Assembly: GCF_013267355.1 (NCBI RefSeq)
Contig: NZ_CP053985.1
Location: 2,728,001-2,792,000 of the forward strand
From: Achromobacter pestifer
GTDB taxonomy: Bacteria > Pseudomonadota > Gammaproteobacteria > Burkholderiales > Burkholderiaceae_B
DNA: 64,000 nt
Reading direction: 5' to 3'
Of the stretch, positions 49,442 to 60,196 are shown one piece after another. The notes beneath the pieces were generated by a model, which saw only the letters and a program-made list of their open reading frames with translations, made no database searches and was not told the origin of the DNA. The translations under genes and the position numbers were made by a program. Positions within the stretch are counted from its first letter, which is position 1. Every line of letters begins with the position of its first letter.

Positions 49442-50514
49442 ACGTAGTACACGTGGACACCCCGGGCGGAAGCTACCCGATCCATATCGGTCCCGGCCGC
49501 CTGGACGCCCTGGACCAGAGCATCCCCGCCGACGCCACCGCGATCGCCGTGGTGACCAATCCGACCGTCGCCGCCCTGTACGGCGAGCGCGCCGAGGCGG
49601 CGCTGGCCCGGACCGGCAAGCGGGTGCTGCGCATCGAACTGCCCGACGGCGAGGCCTACAAGGACTGGCAGTCGCTGAACCTGATCTTCGACGCGCTGCT
49701 GGGCAACCGCCTGGACCGCCGCTGCGTGCTGGTGGCGCTGGGCGGCGGCGTCATCGGCGACATGACCGGCTTCGCGGCCGCCGTCTACATGCGCGGCGTG
49801 CGCTTCCTGCAGGTCCCCACGACTCTGCTGTCGCAGGTCGATTCGTCGGTGGGCGGCAAGACCGCCGTCAACCATCCGTTGGGCAAGAACATGATCGGCG
49901 CGTTCTACCAGCCGGTCGCCGTCGAAATAGATACCGACGTGCTGAACACGCTGCCGGCGCGCGAGGTCTCCGCGGGCCTGGCCGAAGTGATCAAGTATGG
50001 CCTGATCCTGGACCCGGCCTTCTGGTCCTGGTGCGAGGAAAACGCGCAGAAGCTGCGCGCGCTGGATCCGGACACCGTTACCTACGCCATTCGCCGCTCC
50101 TGCGAGCTGAAGGCGCAGGTAGTGGGCAAGGACGAACGCGAGTCCGGCCTGCGCGCCATCCTGAACCTGGGCCACACCTTCGGCCACGCCATCGAGTCCG
50201 GCCTGGGCTACGGCGCCTGGCTGCATGGCGAAGCGGTGGGTTGCGGCATGGTGCAGGCGGCCGAGCTGTCGGCCGACGTCGCGGGCTTTGAGCGCGCCGA
50301 CGTGGAACGCGTGCGGGCGCTGGTCACGGCCATCGGCTGTCCCGTGGTGGCCCCCGACCTGGGCGCCGACCGCTGGCTGGACCTGATGCAGGTCGACAAG
50401 AAGACCGAAGGCGGCTCGATCCGCTACGTGCTCATGCCCCGCATCGGCGAGGCCGTGATGCGCGCGGCTCCCGACGACGCCGTGCGCGCCGTCCTGGCCC
50501 GCACCACCCAATAG
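49438..50514 (+). CDS. aroB: 3-dehydroquinate synthase
   Basis: A protein of 358 residues with [20 protein letters not shown] and the active-site stretch [20 protein letters not shown]; metal ligands Glu, His and His lie in the second half ([10 protein letters not shown]). It makes dehydroquinate from DAHP. It overlaps aroK by ATGA, the common aroK-aroB pair. Confidence 0.97.
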   Translation: MNVVHVDTPGGSYPIHIGPGRLDALDQSIPADATAIAVVTNPTVAALYGERAEAALARTGKRVLRIELPDGEAYKDWQSLNLIFDALLGNRLDRRCVLVALGGGVIGDMTGFAAAVYMRGVRFLQVPTTLLSQVDSSVGGKTAVNHPLGKNMIGAFYQPVAVEIDTDVLNTLPAREVSAGLAEVIKYGLILDPAFWSWCEENAQKLRALDPDTVTYAIRRSCELKAQVVGKDERESGLRAILNLGHTFGHAIESGLGYGAWLHGEAVGCGMVQAAELSADVAGFERADVERVRALVTAIGCPVVAPDLGADRWLDLMQVDKKTEGGSIRYVLMPRIGEAVMRAAPDDAVRAVLARTTQ

Positions 50515-50537
50515 ACACGCAGGAGACGGTGTTGCAG

Positions 50538-51665
50538 ATGAAAGAACTGGCTTCCTATGCATCCCACCCGTCTCAATCGCGCGGGCGGACCTACGCCGAG
50601 CCGCCGCCGGAAAATCGGACGGAGTTCCAACGCGACCGTGATCGCATCGTCCATTCCGGCGCCTTCCGGCGCCTGGAATACAAGACCCAGGTCTTCGTCA
50701 ACCATGAAGGCGACCTGTTCCGTACCCGCCTGACCCACAGCCTGGAAGTGGCGCAGATCGCGCGCACGCTGGCGCGCAGCCTGGGCCTGTCCGAAGACCT
50801 GACCGAAGCCATCTCGCTGGCGCATGACTTGGGCCACACGCCGTTCGGCCATGCCGGCCAGGATGAACTCAACGCCTGCATGCGCGAATTGGCGCCCGAG
50901 GCCGGCGGCTTCGAGCACAACCTGCAAAGCCTGCGGGTGGTGGACGAACTGGAAGAACGCTACGCGGACTTCAACGGCCTGAACCTGTGTTTCGAAACGC
51001 GGGAAGGCATCCTGAAGCACTGCTCGGCCGCGCATGCCCGCCAGCTGGGAGACGTGGGCCAGCGCTTTCTGGACCGCACCCAACCCTCGCTGGAAGCGCA
51101 GTTGGCCAACCTGGCGGATGAAGTCGCCTACAACAACCACGACATCGACGACGGCCTGCGGTCGGGCCTGATCACGCTGGAACAGCTGAAGGAAGTGTCG
51201 ATCTTCGAGCGCCACCACGCCCATGTGCTGGAAAGCTATCCCGGGCTGGCGGCGCGCCGCGCCGTGGCGGAAACCATACGCCGCATGATCAACACGCTGA
51301 TCGTCGACCTGACGCGGACCTCGCTGGCGCGCATCCGCGAGTTCGCGCCCGCCACCGTTGATGACGTGCGCCGTGCGCCGCTGCTGGCGACGTTCTCGCC
51401 CGAGATCCGGCGCGAGGCCGACGAGCTGAAGAAATTCCTCTTCGACAACCTGTATCGCCACTACCGCGTGCTGCGCATGACGACCAAGGCGCGGCGCATC
51501 GTGCGCGAGCTGTTCGCCGCATTCCTGGACGATCCGCGCCTCTTGCCGCCCGACTACCGCCGGCCGGCGTTCAACGAGCAGGCCCGCGCCATCGCCGACT
51601 ACATCGCCGGCATGACCGACCGCTACGCCATCCGCGAACACAAGCGCCTGTTCGAGATGGCTTGA
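50538..51665 (+). CDS. dgt: Deoxyguanosinetriphosphate triphosphohydrolase-like protein
   Basis: A protein of 375 residues of the HD superfamily. The metal site residues are in [20 protein letters not shown] and [19 protein letters not shown], and the N-terminus has [20 protein letters not shown], all typical of the short dGTPase family. It cleaves dNTP to deoxynucleoside and triphosphate. I place the start at ATG 50538; GTG 50529 and TTG 50532 are in frame, and the TTG has the better distance to AGGAG. It follows aroB by 23 bp. Confidence 0.92.
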   Translation: MKELASYASHPSQSRGRTYAEPPPENRTEFQRDRDRIVHSGAFRRLEYKTQVFVNHEGDLFRTRLTHSLEVAQIARTLARSLGLSEDLTEAISLAHDLGHTPFGHAGQDELNACMRELAPEAGGFEHNLQSLRVVDELEERYADFNGLNLCFETREGILKHCSAAHARQLGDVGQRFLDRTQPSLEAQLANLADEVAYNNHDIDDGLRSGLITLEQLKEVSIFERHHAHVLESYPGLAARRAVAETIRRMINTLIVDLTRTSLARIREFAPATVDDVRRAPLLATFSPEIRREADELKKFLFDNLYRHYRVLRMTTKARRIVRELFAAFLDDPRLLPPDYRRPAFNEQARAIADYIAGMTDRYAIREHKRLFEMA

Positions 51666-51706
51666 GGCCCGCGCCCGCAAAGGTGCGGGCGCAGGCCGCG
51701 GGCGCT

Positions 51707-52927
51707 TCAGCCGGCCAGATAGCGCTGCGTCAGCAGCACCCAGTAGGCCGCGCCCACGGGCAGGCTGTGGTCGTTGAAGTCGTAGCCAGGGTTGTGCACC
51801 ATGCAGGCGCCGTGACCGCTGTTGAAGCCCTCCGCCGAGCCATCGCCGTTGCCCACCAGCAGATAGGAGCCGGGCACCTCTTCCAGCATGAAGGCGAAGT
51901 CCTCGCTGCCCGTCAGCGCCCGGGTCTGCGGTTCCACCTGGTCGGCGCCCACCAGTTCCACCGCGACCTGGCGCGCGAAATCGGTTTCTTCGCGGGTGTT
52001 CACCAGCACGGGATAGCCGCGGCCGTAGTCGATGGTTGCCCGCACCTGGTAGCTGGCGGCCTGGCTGTGCACCAGTTCGGTGATGCGCGCCTGCAGCGTG
52101 TCGCGCACGCCGCGATCCAGCGCGCGTACGCTCAGCTTGAGCGTGGCGGTCTGCGGAATCACGTTGTTGGCGCGGCCGGCGTTGAACGCGCCGACCGTGA
52201 TCACCGCCATGTGCAGGGGATCGATGTTGCGGGCGACGATGCTTTGCAGGCCCATGACGATCGCGGCGCCAGCCACCACCGGATCGGCGGCGCAATGCGG
52301 CATCGCGCCGTGCCCGCCCACGCCTTCCAGCACGATGGTGACGTTGTCCGAAGAGGCCATCGCGGGACCATCGCGCAGCAGCAGGCGGCCTTGCGGATGG
52401 CCCGGCATGTTGTGCATGGCGAAGATGGCGTCGCAGGGATACTTGCGGAACAGCCCGTCCTCCATCATGCGCTTGGCGCCGCCCAGGCCTTCCTCGGCGG
52501 GCTGGAAGATCAGGTTGAGCGTGCCGTCGAAGTCGCCATGCCTGGCCAGGTGGTGCGCGGCCGCCAGCAGCATGGCGGTGTGGCCGTCGTGGCCACAGGC
52601 ATGCATCACGCCTTCGTTGCAGCTGGCGTGCTCCAGGCCGGTCGCTTCCTGGATGGGCAGGGCGTCCATGTCGGCGCGCAGGCCCAGGCGCTTGCCGCCG
52701 CTGCCGCGGCGCAGCTGCCCGACCACGCCGGTGCCGCCCAGTCCGCGTTCCACTTCATAGCCCCATTGCGTCAGGCACTGCGCCACCAGGTCGCTGGTGC
52801 GGAACTCCTGGAAGCCGAGTTCGGGGTGGCGGTGGATGTCGCGGCGGATCGAGACGAACTCGCCGGCCTGGGCGGTCATGGCCTGCAGGATGGGATGCAT
52901 GTCGGATAGGTCCTGGAATCGGGTCAT
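51707..52927 (-). CDS. M20 family amidohydrolase
   Basis: A protein of 406 residues of the peptidase M20D/amidohydrolase group (hippurate hydrolase and IAA-amino acid hydrolase relatives). Metal-binding and catalytic motifs are DIHRHPELGFQE, MHACGHDGHTAMLL and FQPAEEGLGGAK. It splits N-acyl amino acids or similar amides in the cytoplasm. The ATG overlaps the stop of the Bug receptor gene upstream (ATGA), so uptake and hydrolysis of the same ligand are likely. Confidence 0.93.
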   Translation of the reverse strand: MTRFQDLSDMHPILQAMTAQAGEFVSIRRDIHRHPELGFQEFRTSDLVAQCLTQWGYEVERGLGGTGVVGQLRRGSGGKRLGLRADMDALPIQEATGLEHASCNEGVMHACGHDGHTAMLLAAAHHLARHGDFDGTLNLIFQPAEEGLGGAKRMMEDGLFRKYPCDAIFAMHNMPGHPQGRLLLRDGPAMASSDNVTIVLEGVGGHGAMPHCAADPVVAGAAIVMGLQSIVARNIDPLHMAVITVGAFNAGRANNVIPQTATLKLSVRALDRGVRDTLQARITELVHSQAASYQVRATIDYGRGYPVLVNTREETDFARQVAVELVGADQVEPQTRALTGSEDFAFMLEEVPGSYLLVGNGDGSAEGFNSGHGACMVHNPGYDFNDHSLPVGAAYWVLLTQRYLAG

Positions 52928-53931
52928 TGGCTGCCGGCCAGTTTCATGTGGCTGGAGATTTCGCGGAAGCGCTCGGTCTCGGCGCGGTACATGGCGTCGG
53001 CCTGTTCCGCGCTCATGGGGGCGGAGACTTCGATGTTCTGGTGCGCGAGGCTGTCCTTCACCGTGGGATCCTGCATCGCGGCGTTGAGCGCGGCATTGAG
53101 CCGCGACACCACGTCTTGCGGCGTGTCGCGCTTGACGAAGTAGCCGGTCCAGGTGGTGAAGTTGAAGCCCTTGAGCAGCTGGCCTTCGTTGACCGACGGC
53201 ACGCTCTTGAGCGAGGGCAGTTGGCTGCGCTGCGGCTCCAGGGTGGCCAGCAGCTTGATGCGGCCTTGCTCGGCCAGCGCCACCTGCTGCTGCGACAGCG
53301 GCAGGATGGCCAGGTCCACCTGGCCGCCGCCGATGTCCTGCATCAGCGGCGCGCCGCCCTTGTAGGGCACGTGCATCATGTTGGCGCCGATGGTGCGGGC
53401 CATGTGTTCGCCCAGCACGTGGTAGAGCGAACCCACGCCCACGCTGCCGAATGTCAGCGGCTGGGTGGCCGAGCGCGAGTGCGCCAGCGCGACCAGCTCG
53501 TCCGCATTGTTGGCGGGCAGGTCGGCGCGCGCCACGATCACCAGGGGCGCCATGCCTATCATCTGCACCAGGCGGAAATCCTCGCTCTTGAGCTTGACCG
53601 CCGGGTTGGCAATGGGGGACAGGATTAGCTCATTGGGCGAGCCCTGGAACAGGTAGTAGCCATCGGCCTTGGCCCCCAGCACCTTCTGCGCGCCCAGCGC
53701 GCCGCTGACGCCGCCCAGGTTTTCCACCAGCACGGGCTGGCCCAGTTGCTTGGACACGGGCGAGGCCACGACCCGGGCGATGGAATCGGACGCGCCGCCG
53801 GCCGGGTAGGGAACCATCATCATGACGGGCCGGTCGGGATAGTCTGCGGCCCGGGCGCCCTGGCCCAGCAGTGCCGCGCCCAGCGCCAGCGCACAGCCGG
53901 CCAGGCGCAGACCATTGGAAAGCATGCTCAC
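52924..53931 (-). CDS. Bug/TTT family tricarboxylate-binding receptor
   Basis: A protein of 335 residues with a signal peptide ending GARA-ADYPDRP. The Bug family markers are clear: YPDRPVMMMVPYPAGGASDS and LVENLGGVSGALGAQKVLGA. These periplasmic proteins are very numerous in Bordetella-type bacteria and bind carboxylates, amino acids or vitamins. No TctA/TctB membrane genes are nearby, which is usual for orphan Bug genes. It lies first in a two-gene unit with the amidohydrolase, divergent from a LysR gene. Confidence 0.94.
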   Translation of the reverse strand: MSMLSNGLRLAGCALALGAALLGQGARAADYPDRPVMMMVPYPAGGASDSIARVVASPVSKQLGQPVLVENLGGVSGALGAQKVLGAKADGYYLFQGSPNELILSPIANPAVKLKSEDFRLVQMIGMAPLVIVARADLPANNADELVALAHSRSATQPLTFGSVGVGSLYHVLGEHMARTIGANMMHVPYKGGAPLMQDIGGGQVDLAILPLSQQQVALAEQGRIKLLATLEPQRSQLPSLKSVPSVNEGQLLKGFNFTTWTGYFVKRDTPQDVVSRLNAALNAAMQDPTVKDSLAHQNIEVSAPMSAEQADAMYRAETERFREISSHMKLAGSQ

Positions 53932-53994
53932 GAAATTCCCCTTGGAATGATCTAGTCGTGATCCGCATGCTAGGGACAGGCCTCGCTAGTTGTC

Positions 53995-54007
53995 TAACGA
54001 ATTGTTA
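53995..54007. promoter_or_regulatory. Possible LysR binding box (T-N11-A)
   Basis: TAAC-GAATT-GTTA is a dyad with the T-N11-A form of LysR-type sites. It lies 46 bp before the lysR-type ATG, in the divergent gap with the Bug gene, the usual place for such a box. Confidence 0.5.
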
Positions 54008-54053
54008 TTCTGGAAGCTAGAAAAAAAACTCATACTTGTACGGGGGCTCGGGC

Positions 54054-54956
54054 ATGAACCTCAAGCAGCTCGAACATCTGCTGGCGGTGGCTGAGGCCGG
54101 TTCCTTCAGCCGTGCGGCCGAACATCTGCATCTGACCCAGTCGGCGCTCAGCCGCAGCATCCGCCTGCTGGAAGATGACCTGGGGGCGCGGCTGCTGGAC
54201 CGCATGGGCAAGCGCACGGAGCTGACCCCGCTGGGCCTGACCGTCGCCAGCCGCGCGCGGCGCATCCTGTTCGAATCCGGCGAGCTGCGCCGCAGCGCGG
54301 AACTGCTGACCCAGGGAGACCAGGGCAGCATCAGCATCGGGCTGGGATCGGGGCCGGGCGTCATGCTCATGACGCCGCTGCTGGCGCACGTGGCGCAGCA
54401 CTATCCGCAATTGCGGCTGGACGTGATGCGCGGCTCGCCAGAAGCCCATCTGGCGCTGCTGCGCCAGCGGCGCCTGGATGCGCTGGTGGTCGATACCCGG
54501 GGCATCGTGCCGGCGGCCGACCTGCGCATCGAGCCCATCTCGGAGATGCGCGCCGGGTTCATCTGCCGCCGCGGCCATCCGCTGGCACAGGCGGGGCGGC
54601 CGGCGCGCTTCGCGGAGGTTGCGGCCTATCCCCTGGCATCCACGTTTCTCGCGGCCGATACCGTGCGCATCGTGGTCGACCATTTCGGCGTCGAGGCCGA
54701 CCCGCAGACCTCGATGCGCCTGCGCTGCGATGAAATCGGCAGCGTGCTGGAAGCGGTACGCGTGTCGGACGCGGTGTTCCTGGGCATCGTGGGCGCGGCG
54801 CGGGTCGGCATCGCCGCAGGCGAGCTGACAGAGCTGCCTACCGACCCGCCGCTGCGCAGCCACGCGCTGTTCGCGATGGTGACCCTGACGGGCCGCACCG
54901 AGGCGCCCGCCATGGCGCTGGTGCGCGAATTCGTGGCCCAGCGCCTGCGCGATTGA
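54054..54956 (+). CDS. LysR family transcriptional regulator
   Basis: A protein of 300 residues. The N-terminal HTH (MNLKQLEHLLAVAEAGSFSR, then AAEHLHLTQSALSRSIRLLE) is a textbook LysR domain; an effector-binding domain with two lobes follows. I chose the ATG at 54054 because LysR proteins start 1-3 residues before LxxL; a TTG at 54036 also fits the frame. It is divergent from the Bug-amidohydrolase pair and probably controls it. Confidence 0.94.
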   Translation: MNLKQLEHLLAVAEAGSFSRAAEHLHLTQSALSRSIRLLEDDLGARLLDRMGKRTELTPLGLTVASRARRILFESGELRRSAELLTQGDQGSISIGLGSGPGVMLMTPLLAHVAQHYPQLRLDVMRGSPEAHLALLRQRRLDALVVDTRGIVPAADLRIEPISEMRAGFICRRGHPLAQAGRPARFAEVAAYPLASTFLAADTVRIVVDHFGVEADPQTSMRLRCDEIGSVLEAVRVSDAVFLGIVGAARVGIAAGELTELPTDPPLRSHALFAMVTLTGRTEAPAMALVREFVAQRLRD

Positions 54957-54963
54957 ACGCGCG

Positions 54964-55626
54964 TTAGCGGTGCTTGCGGTAGGGCTCGTCCTCGGGCACG
55001 AAAGTGGCTTCGGCCAGCGCGTCGCGGGTCCATTCCTGCATGGCGGGCAGCGCCAGTACCGCGTCCATGTAGCTGCGCACCGGACCCGCCGCCGCGATGC
55101 CATAGGTGTTGAAGCGCGAGACCACCGGTGCGAAGAAGGCGTCGGCGATCGAGAAGTCGCCGAACAGGAACGGTCCGCCCTGGCCGAATTCCGCGCGTGT
55201 GTCATGCCAGATGGCCTGCAGGCGCGAGATGTCCTGTAGCGCCGCCTCGGGGAACGCGATGCCGGGTAGCCGCGCCTCGACGTTCATGGGCAGCGCCTGG
55301 CGCAGCGCGCCAAAGCCGCTGTGCATCTGCGCGGTGAGCGAGCGCGCGCGGGCGCGTGCCTTGGGAGCCTGCGGCCACAGGCGGGCTTCGGGATGGCGCT
55401 CGGCCAGGTATTCGCAGATCGCCAGCGTGTCCCAAACCGCGAATTCGCCATCCAGCAGCACCGGCACCAGGCCCGCCGGTGATACCGCGTTCACGCGGCG
55501 CGAGAATTCCTCGGTGAAGAAGCCGAGCTTTTGCTCGGTAAACGGGATGCCCGCGGCGCGCAAGGCGATCCAGGGGCGCAGGGACCAGGACGAGTAGTTC
55601 TTGTTGCCGATGATCAAGGTGTACAT
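54964..55626 (-). CDS. Glutathione S-transferase family protein
   Basis: A protein of 220 residues. The thioredoxin-like N-terminal domain begins MYTLIIGNKNYSSWSLRPWI with the likely active Ser in SSWS; the glutathione-binding motif is GLVPVLLDGEFAVWDTLAIC. A helical C-terminal domain follows. Function and substrate are unknown. Its stop lies 7 bp after the convergent lysR-type gene ends. Confidence 0.9.
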   Translation of the reverse strand: MYTLIIGNKNYSSWSLRPWIALRAAGIPFTEQKLGFFTEEFSRRVNAVSPAGLVPVLLDGEFAVWDTLAICEYLAERHPEARLWPQAPKARARARSLTAQMHSGFGALRQALPMNVEARLPGIAFPEAALQDISRLQAIWHDTRAEFGQGGPFLFGDFSIADAFFAPVVSRFNTYGIAAAGPVRSYMDAVLALPAMQEWTRDALAEATFVPEDEPYRKHR

Positions 55627-55659
55627 GCGACGATCCTCTCTAACCGTTGATGTGATGGT

Positions 55660-58521
55660 TCACGCGCCCGCGCCGCGGCGCAGCAGTTTGCCCAGATACT
55701 GTCCCGTGTGGCTGGCGGGCGTGTCGGCCACGTCTTCCGGCGTGCCCTGCGCCACCACGTGGCCGCCGCCGTCGCCGCCTTCCGGGCCCATGTCGACCAC
55801 CCAGTCCGCGGTCTTGATGACGTCCAGGTTGTGCTCGATGATCAGCACCGTGTTGCCGCTGTCGACCAGCTGGTTCAGCACTTGCAGCAGCAGCTCGATA
55901 TCGCGGAAGTGCAGGCCGGTGGTGGGTTCGTCCAGGATGTAGAGCGTGCGGCCGGTGCTGCGCCGCGACAGTTCCTGCGACAGCTTCACGCGCTGCGCTT
56001 CGCCGCCCGACAGGGTGGTCGCGCTCTGGCCCAGCCGGATATAGGACAGGCCCACATCGATCAGCGTGTGCAGCTTGCGGGCGATGGCCGGCACGGACTC
56101 GAAGTACTCCAGCGCCTGCTCGACCGTCAGATCCAGCACTTCGCTGATGTTGCGGCCGCGATAGCGGATTTCCAGCGTTTCGCGGTTGTAGCGCTTGCCG
56201 TGGCAAACGTCGCAAGGCACGTACATGTCAGGCAGGAAGTGCATCTCGACCTTGACCACGCCGTCGCCCTGGCAGGCTTCGCAGCGCCCGCCCTTGACGT
56301 TGAAGCTGAAGCGACCCGGGTCGTAGCCGCGGGTGCGCGCCTCCGGCACGCCCGCGAAGAGTTCGCGGATGGGCGTGAACAGGCCGGTGTAGGTGGCCGG
56401 ATTGCTGCGCGGCGTGCGGCCGATGGGGCTCTGGTCCACGCTGATGATCTTGTCGAAGTTCTCCAGTCCCAGCATCGACACGTAGGGGGCGGGTTCGCTT
56501 TGCGCGTGATGCAGTTGCCGCGATACGGCGACCGCTAGCGTGTCGTTGACGAGCGTGGACTTGCCCGATCCGGACACCCCGGTCACGCACACCAGGCGGC
56601 CCGACGGGATGCGCAGTTCCACATCTTTGAGGTTATTGCCGCTGGCGCCCGACAGGGTCAGCCAGGATAGTTCGTCGTTGACGGGCCGGCGCGCCGGAAT
56701 CGCGATGGCGCGCGCGCCGCTGAGATACTGGCCGGTCAGCGAATTCGGGTCGCGCTGCACGGTCTCCGGGTCGCCCTGCGCCACCACCTGGCCGCCGTGC
56801 TCGCCCGCGCCTGGCCCCATGTCCACGACCCAGTCGGCCATGCGGATCATGTCTTCGTCGTGTTCCACGACGATGACGCTGTTGCCGAGGTCGCGCAGGT
56901 GTTGCAGGGTGCCGATCAGGCGGTCGTTATCGCGCTGGTGCAGGCCGATGGAGGGCTCGTCCAGCACGTACATGACGCCGGTCAGGCCCGAGCCGATCTG
57001 GCTGGCCAGACGGATGCGCTGCGCTTCGCCGCCCGAGATGGTGTCGGCGCTGCGGTCCAGCGACAGGTAGTTCAGGCCGACGTTGTTCAGGAAGCTCAGG
57101 CGCGCCTCGATCTCGCGCACGATGCGTTGCGCGATTTCCTGCTTGGCGCCCGTCAGGCTCAGGTCGCGGAACCAGGTCAGGCAGGTCGACAGCGGCATGG
57201 CCTCGACCTCGTAGATGGCCTGGCCGTGGCGTTCGCCGCCGCGCGGATCCTGGCCGATCAGCACGTTGCGGGCCTCGGGCCGCAGGCGCGAGCCGCCGCA
57301 GTCCGGGCAGGTCTTGATGTTGCGGTACTTGCCGAGTTCTTCGCGCACCGTAGCCGAATCGGTCTCGCGCCAGCGGCGTTCCAGGTTCGGGATCACGCCC
57401 TCGAAGGTATGGCGCTTGACCGTGCTGCGGCCTTTCTCGTTCAGGTAGAGGAACGAGATCTCTTCGTCGCCGGAGCCGTACAGCACCTTGTCGCGCAGCG
57501 CCTCGGGCAGTTCCTCGAAGGGCGCCTCGATGTCGAATTCGTAGTGCGCCGCCAGGCTGGTCAGGAGCGAATGGGTGAAGGCGTTGCGGCGGTCCCAGCC
57601 GCGGATGGCGCCGGCCGCCAGGCTCAGTTCCGGGAAGGCGACTACCCGCTTGGGGTCGAAGAAGCCGACCTGGCCGATGCCGTCGCAGCTGGGGCAGGCG
57701 CCCATGGGGTTGTTGAAGCTGAACAGGCGCGGTTCCAGCTCGGGCAGGCTGTGGCTGCATACCGGGCAGGCGTAGCGGCTGGAGAAGACCTGTTCGCGGC
57801 CGCTGTCCATGTCCAGCGCCAGGGCGCGGCCTTCGGCCAGCTGTAGCGCGGTCTCGAAGCTTTCCGCCAGGCGCTGCTTGCTCTCGGGCTTGATGCGCAG
57901 CCGGTCGATGACGACGTCGATATCGTGCTTCTCGGTCTTCTTCAGCGGCGCCATGCCGTCAATTTCGGTCATCTGACCGTCCACGCGCAGGCGCACGTAG
58001 CCCTGCGCCTGCAGGCTGGCGCACTCGTCCTCGTAGCTGCCCTTTTTGCCGCGCGCGATCGGCGCCAGCACGGCCAGGCGGGTCTCGGGCGTCCAGGACA
58101 GGACCGCGTCCACCATCTGGCTGACGCTTTGCGCCTGCAACGGCAGACCGTGGTCGGGGCAGTAGGGCGTGCCGACTCGCGCGTAGAGGAGGCGCAGGTA
58201 GTCGTGGATCTCGGTGATGGTGCCGACGGTGGAGCGGGGATTGTGGCCCGCCGCCTTCTGCTCGATGGAAATCGCCGGGGACAGGCCCTCGATCAGGTCC
58301 ACGTCCGGCTTGTCCATCAGCTGGAGGAACTGCCGGGCGTAGGCGGACAGGCTTTCCACGTAGCGGCGTTGGCCCTCCGCGTACAGCGTGTCGAATGCCA
58401 GCGAGGATTTGCCCGAGCCGGACAAGCCCGTGACGACCACCAGCTTGTGGCGTGGCAGGTCGAGCGAGACGTTCTTGAGATTATGGGTGCGCGCACCCCG
58501 AATGCGTATTGTCACGTCCAT
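55660..58521 (-). CDS. uvrA: Excinuclease ABC subunit UvrA
   Basis: A protein of 953 residues, full length. Two ABC ATPase modules with Walker [10 protein letters not shown] (32-40) and GVSGSGKST, signatures TISGGEAQR and TLSGGEAQR, and the zinc fingers CPVC-CPSC and CEAC-CDVC. UvrA finds DNA damage and loads UvrB. It is divergent from the MFS gene and close to ssb, an arrangement common in proteobacteria. Confidence 0.98.
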   Translation of the reverse strand: MDVTIRIRGARTHNLKNVSLDLPRHKLVVVTGLSGSGKSSLAFDTLYAEGQRRYVESLSAYARQFLQLMDKPDVDLIEGLSPAISIEQKAAGHNPRSTVGTITEIHDYLRLLYARVGTPYCPDHGLPLQAQSVSQMVDAVLSWTPETRLAVLAPIARGKKGSYEDECASLQAQGYVRLRVDGQMTEIDGMAPLKKTEKHDIDVVIDRLRIKPESKQRLAESFETALQLAEGRALALDMDSGREQVFSSRYACPVCSHSLPELEPRLFSFNNPMGACPSCDGIGQVGFFDPKRVVAFPELSLAAGAIRGWDRRNAFTHSLLTSLAAHYEFDIEAPFEELPEALRDKVLYGSGDEEISFLYLNEKGRSTVKRHTFEGVIPNLERRWRETDSATVREELGKYRNIKTCPDCGGSRLRPEARNVLIGQDPRGGERHGQAIYEVEAMPLSTCLTWFRDLSLTGAKQEIAQRIVREIEARLSFLNNVGLNYLSLDRSADTISGGEAQRIRLASQIGSGLTGVMYVLDEPSIGLHQRDNDRLIGTLQHLRDLGNSVIVVEHDEDMIRMADWVVDMGPGAGEHGGQVVAQGDPETVQRDPNSLTGQYLSGARAIAIPARRPVNDELSWLTLSGASGNNLKDVELRIPSGRLVCVTGVSGSGKSTLVNDTLAVAVSRQLHHAQSEPAPYVSMLGLENFDKIISVDQSPIGRTPRSNPATYTGLFTPIRELFAGVPEARTRGYDPGRFSFNVKGGRCEACQGDGVVKVEMHFLPDMYVPCDVCHGKRYNRETLEIRYRGRNISEVLDLTVEQALEYFESVPAIARKLHTLIDVGLSYIRLGQSATTLSGGEAQRVKLSQELSRRSTGRTLYILDEPTTGLHFRDIELLLQVLNQLVDSGNTVLIIEHNLDVIKTADWVVDMGPEGGDGGGHVVAQGTPEDVADTPASHTGQYLGKLLRRGAGA

Positions 58522-58557
58522 CGGGCTCTTTTAAGCGGTTTCAAAGGCCAACTTGGT

Positions 58558-58586
58558 ACTATAGCGCGCCGAATCCCCTAGCGTTC
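58558..58586 (-). promoter_or_regulatory. Possible uvrA promoter
   Basis: On the minus strand TATAGT (58563-58558) lies 17 nt after GAACGC, a poor -35. The -10 is good but the -35 is weak, so this is tentative. No LexA-like site was seen here. Confidence 0.3.
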
Positions 58587-58701
58587 GGGGCAGTACTTCA
58601 GCCTGGATAGCCCCGGGGGCGGCGCCGCACCGCCAGATCAGACCGTGAGCGTGTGACATCCACGCGCGCGAACGAGCCCTAGTCATCGTTGAATTTTTCG
58701 C

Positions 58702-59919
58702 ATGCAGGCAGATAAAAAACTGAAATTGACCCCGTCCGAGCGCCGCGCCAGCGTGGCGCTGGCCGGCCTGTTCGCCGCGCGGATGCTGGGGCTGTTCCTG
58801 TTGCTGCCCGTTTTCGCCGTGGCCGCGGCCGGCATGCCGGGCGGGGACGATCCCGCCCGCGTCGGCCTGGCGCTGGGCATGTACGGCCTGACCCAGGCCT
58901 TCATGCAGATTCCTTTCGGCCTGGCGTCCGACCGCTGGGGCCGCCGCCCCGTGGTGCTGTTCGGCCTGCTGCTGTTCGTGGCGGGCAGCATCGTCTGTGC
59001 GCAGGCGTCCGACGTGTACTGGATCACCATTGGCCGCGCCATCCAGGGCGCCGGCGCGATTTCCGCCGCGGTCACGGCCTGGCTGGCGGACTCCACCCGC
59101 GACGAGGTCCGCACCCGCGCCATGGCCATGGTGGGCGGGTCGATCGGCCTGTCCTTTGCCGTTTCGCTGGTCCTGTCGCCCGTGCTGGTGGGCTGGTGGG
59201 GCCTGTCCGGCCTGTTCTGGACCATCGCCTGCCTGGGCGTGATCTGCCTGGCCGTGGCCGGCTGGGTCGTGCCCGTGGTGCCGCTGACCCAGGCCCGCAC
59301 CATGCAGGCAGCCAGGCCGCGCGAAGTCCTGACCCACAGCGACCTGCTGCGTCTGAACTTCGGCGTTTTCGTGCTGCACCTGATCCAGGTGGCGCTGTTC
59401 GTGGTGGTGCCGGCCCTGCTGGCGAAGGTGGGCGGCCTGGACGCGCGCGAACTCTGGAAGGTCTATTTGCCGGTCATCCTGGTTTCCTTCGTGCTGATGG
59501 TGCCGGTGGTGTTCGTCGCGGAAAAGCGCCGCGCCCATCGCGGCGCCCTGCGCGCGGCCGTGGCCGGGCTGGTGCTGGTGTGCGCCTTGCTGCCCGCGGC
59601 CAGCCATGGCTTCTACACCCTGGCCGCCGCCCTGACGGGCTTCTTCGTGGCCTTCAACGTGTTGGAAGCCTTGCAGCCGTCGCTGGTGTCGCGGGTCGCG
59701 CCACAGGCCTACAAAGGCCTGGCGCTGGGCTTCTACAACACCGCCCAGGCCGCCGGCCTGTTCGCGGGCGGGGCGCTGGGCGGCTGGCTGGCCGCCCGCT
59801 CGGGGTCCAGCGCCGTTTTCATCGCCGCCGCCGTCCTGTCGGCGATCTGGCTGGCGGTGACCTGGGCGCTGCGGCCGCTGCCCGAGCCGGACCGCCAGGC
59901 GTCGGCGCGGGCCAGCTGA
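58702..59919 (+). CDS. MFS family transporter
   Basis: A protein of 405 residues with 12 hydrophobic segments. MFS signatures are visible: the loop 2-3 motif GLASDRWGRRPVVLFG and AIQGAGAISAAVTAWLADST in the fifth segment region. It resembles the YajR/YnfM group of drug-type exporters but lacks the C-terminal extra domain of YajR. The substrate is unknown. It lies between the divergent uvrA and ssb, as in many relatives. Confidence 0.92.
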   Translation: MQADKKLKLTPSERRASVALAGLFAARMLGLFLLLPVFAVAAAGMPGGDDPARVGLALGMYGLTQAFMQIPFGLASDRWGRRPVVLFGLLLFVAGSIVCAQASDVYWITIGRAIQGAGAISAAVTAWLADSTRDEVRTRAMAMVGGSIGLSFAVSLVLSPVLVGWWGLSGLFWTIACLGVICLAVAGWVVPVVPLTQARTMQAARPREVLTHSDLLRLNFGVFVLHLIQVALFVVVPALLAKVGGLDARELWKVYLPVILVSFVLMVPVVFVAEKRRAHRGALRAAVAGLVLVCALLPAASHGFYTLAAALTGFFVAFNVLEALQPSLVSRVAPQAYKGLALGFYNTAQAAGLFAGGALGGWLAARSGSSAVFIAAAVLSAIWLAVTWALRPLPEPDRQASARAS

Positions 59920-60196
59920 AAAGTCGGGATCCCACCTCGAAAAGCGCCCAACAGACGCGAAAATCCCATAGCCGGGGTGGATGGCTTTGTCACATTCCGG
60001 TTTGGCGCGACAGGCGCTTTTCGTCGATAATACGTACCAAATTAGGGCTTCACTCAGGCTTCAACCTGGCGTCGCCGGTCATCGTTGCGGTGACCGGCGT
60101 GTTTCATGAAGCCGGTCTTCAACATCGCTTTTATGTTGTTGCCGGCGCGTCCGCGGCAACGCACACGCAGGCTGTCAACAACAGAGGGACAACGGC

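Noticed and set aside
58522..58701. A LexA box in the uvrA/MFS divergent gap
   Set aside because: Searched by eye for CTGT-N8-ACAG and close variants; none seen.
60172..60184. CTGT-N5-ACAG just before ssb as a LexA (SOS) box
   Set aside because: LexA boxes of this group need CTGT-N8-ACAG; the spacing is wrong. No SOS box was found before uvrA either.
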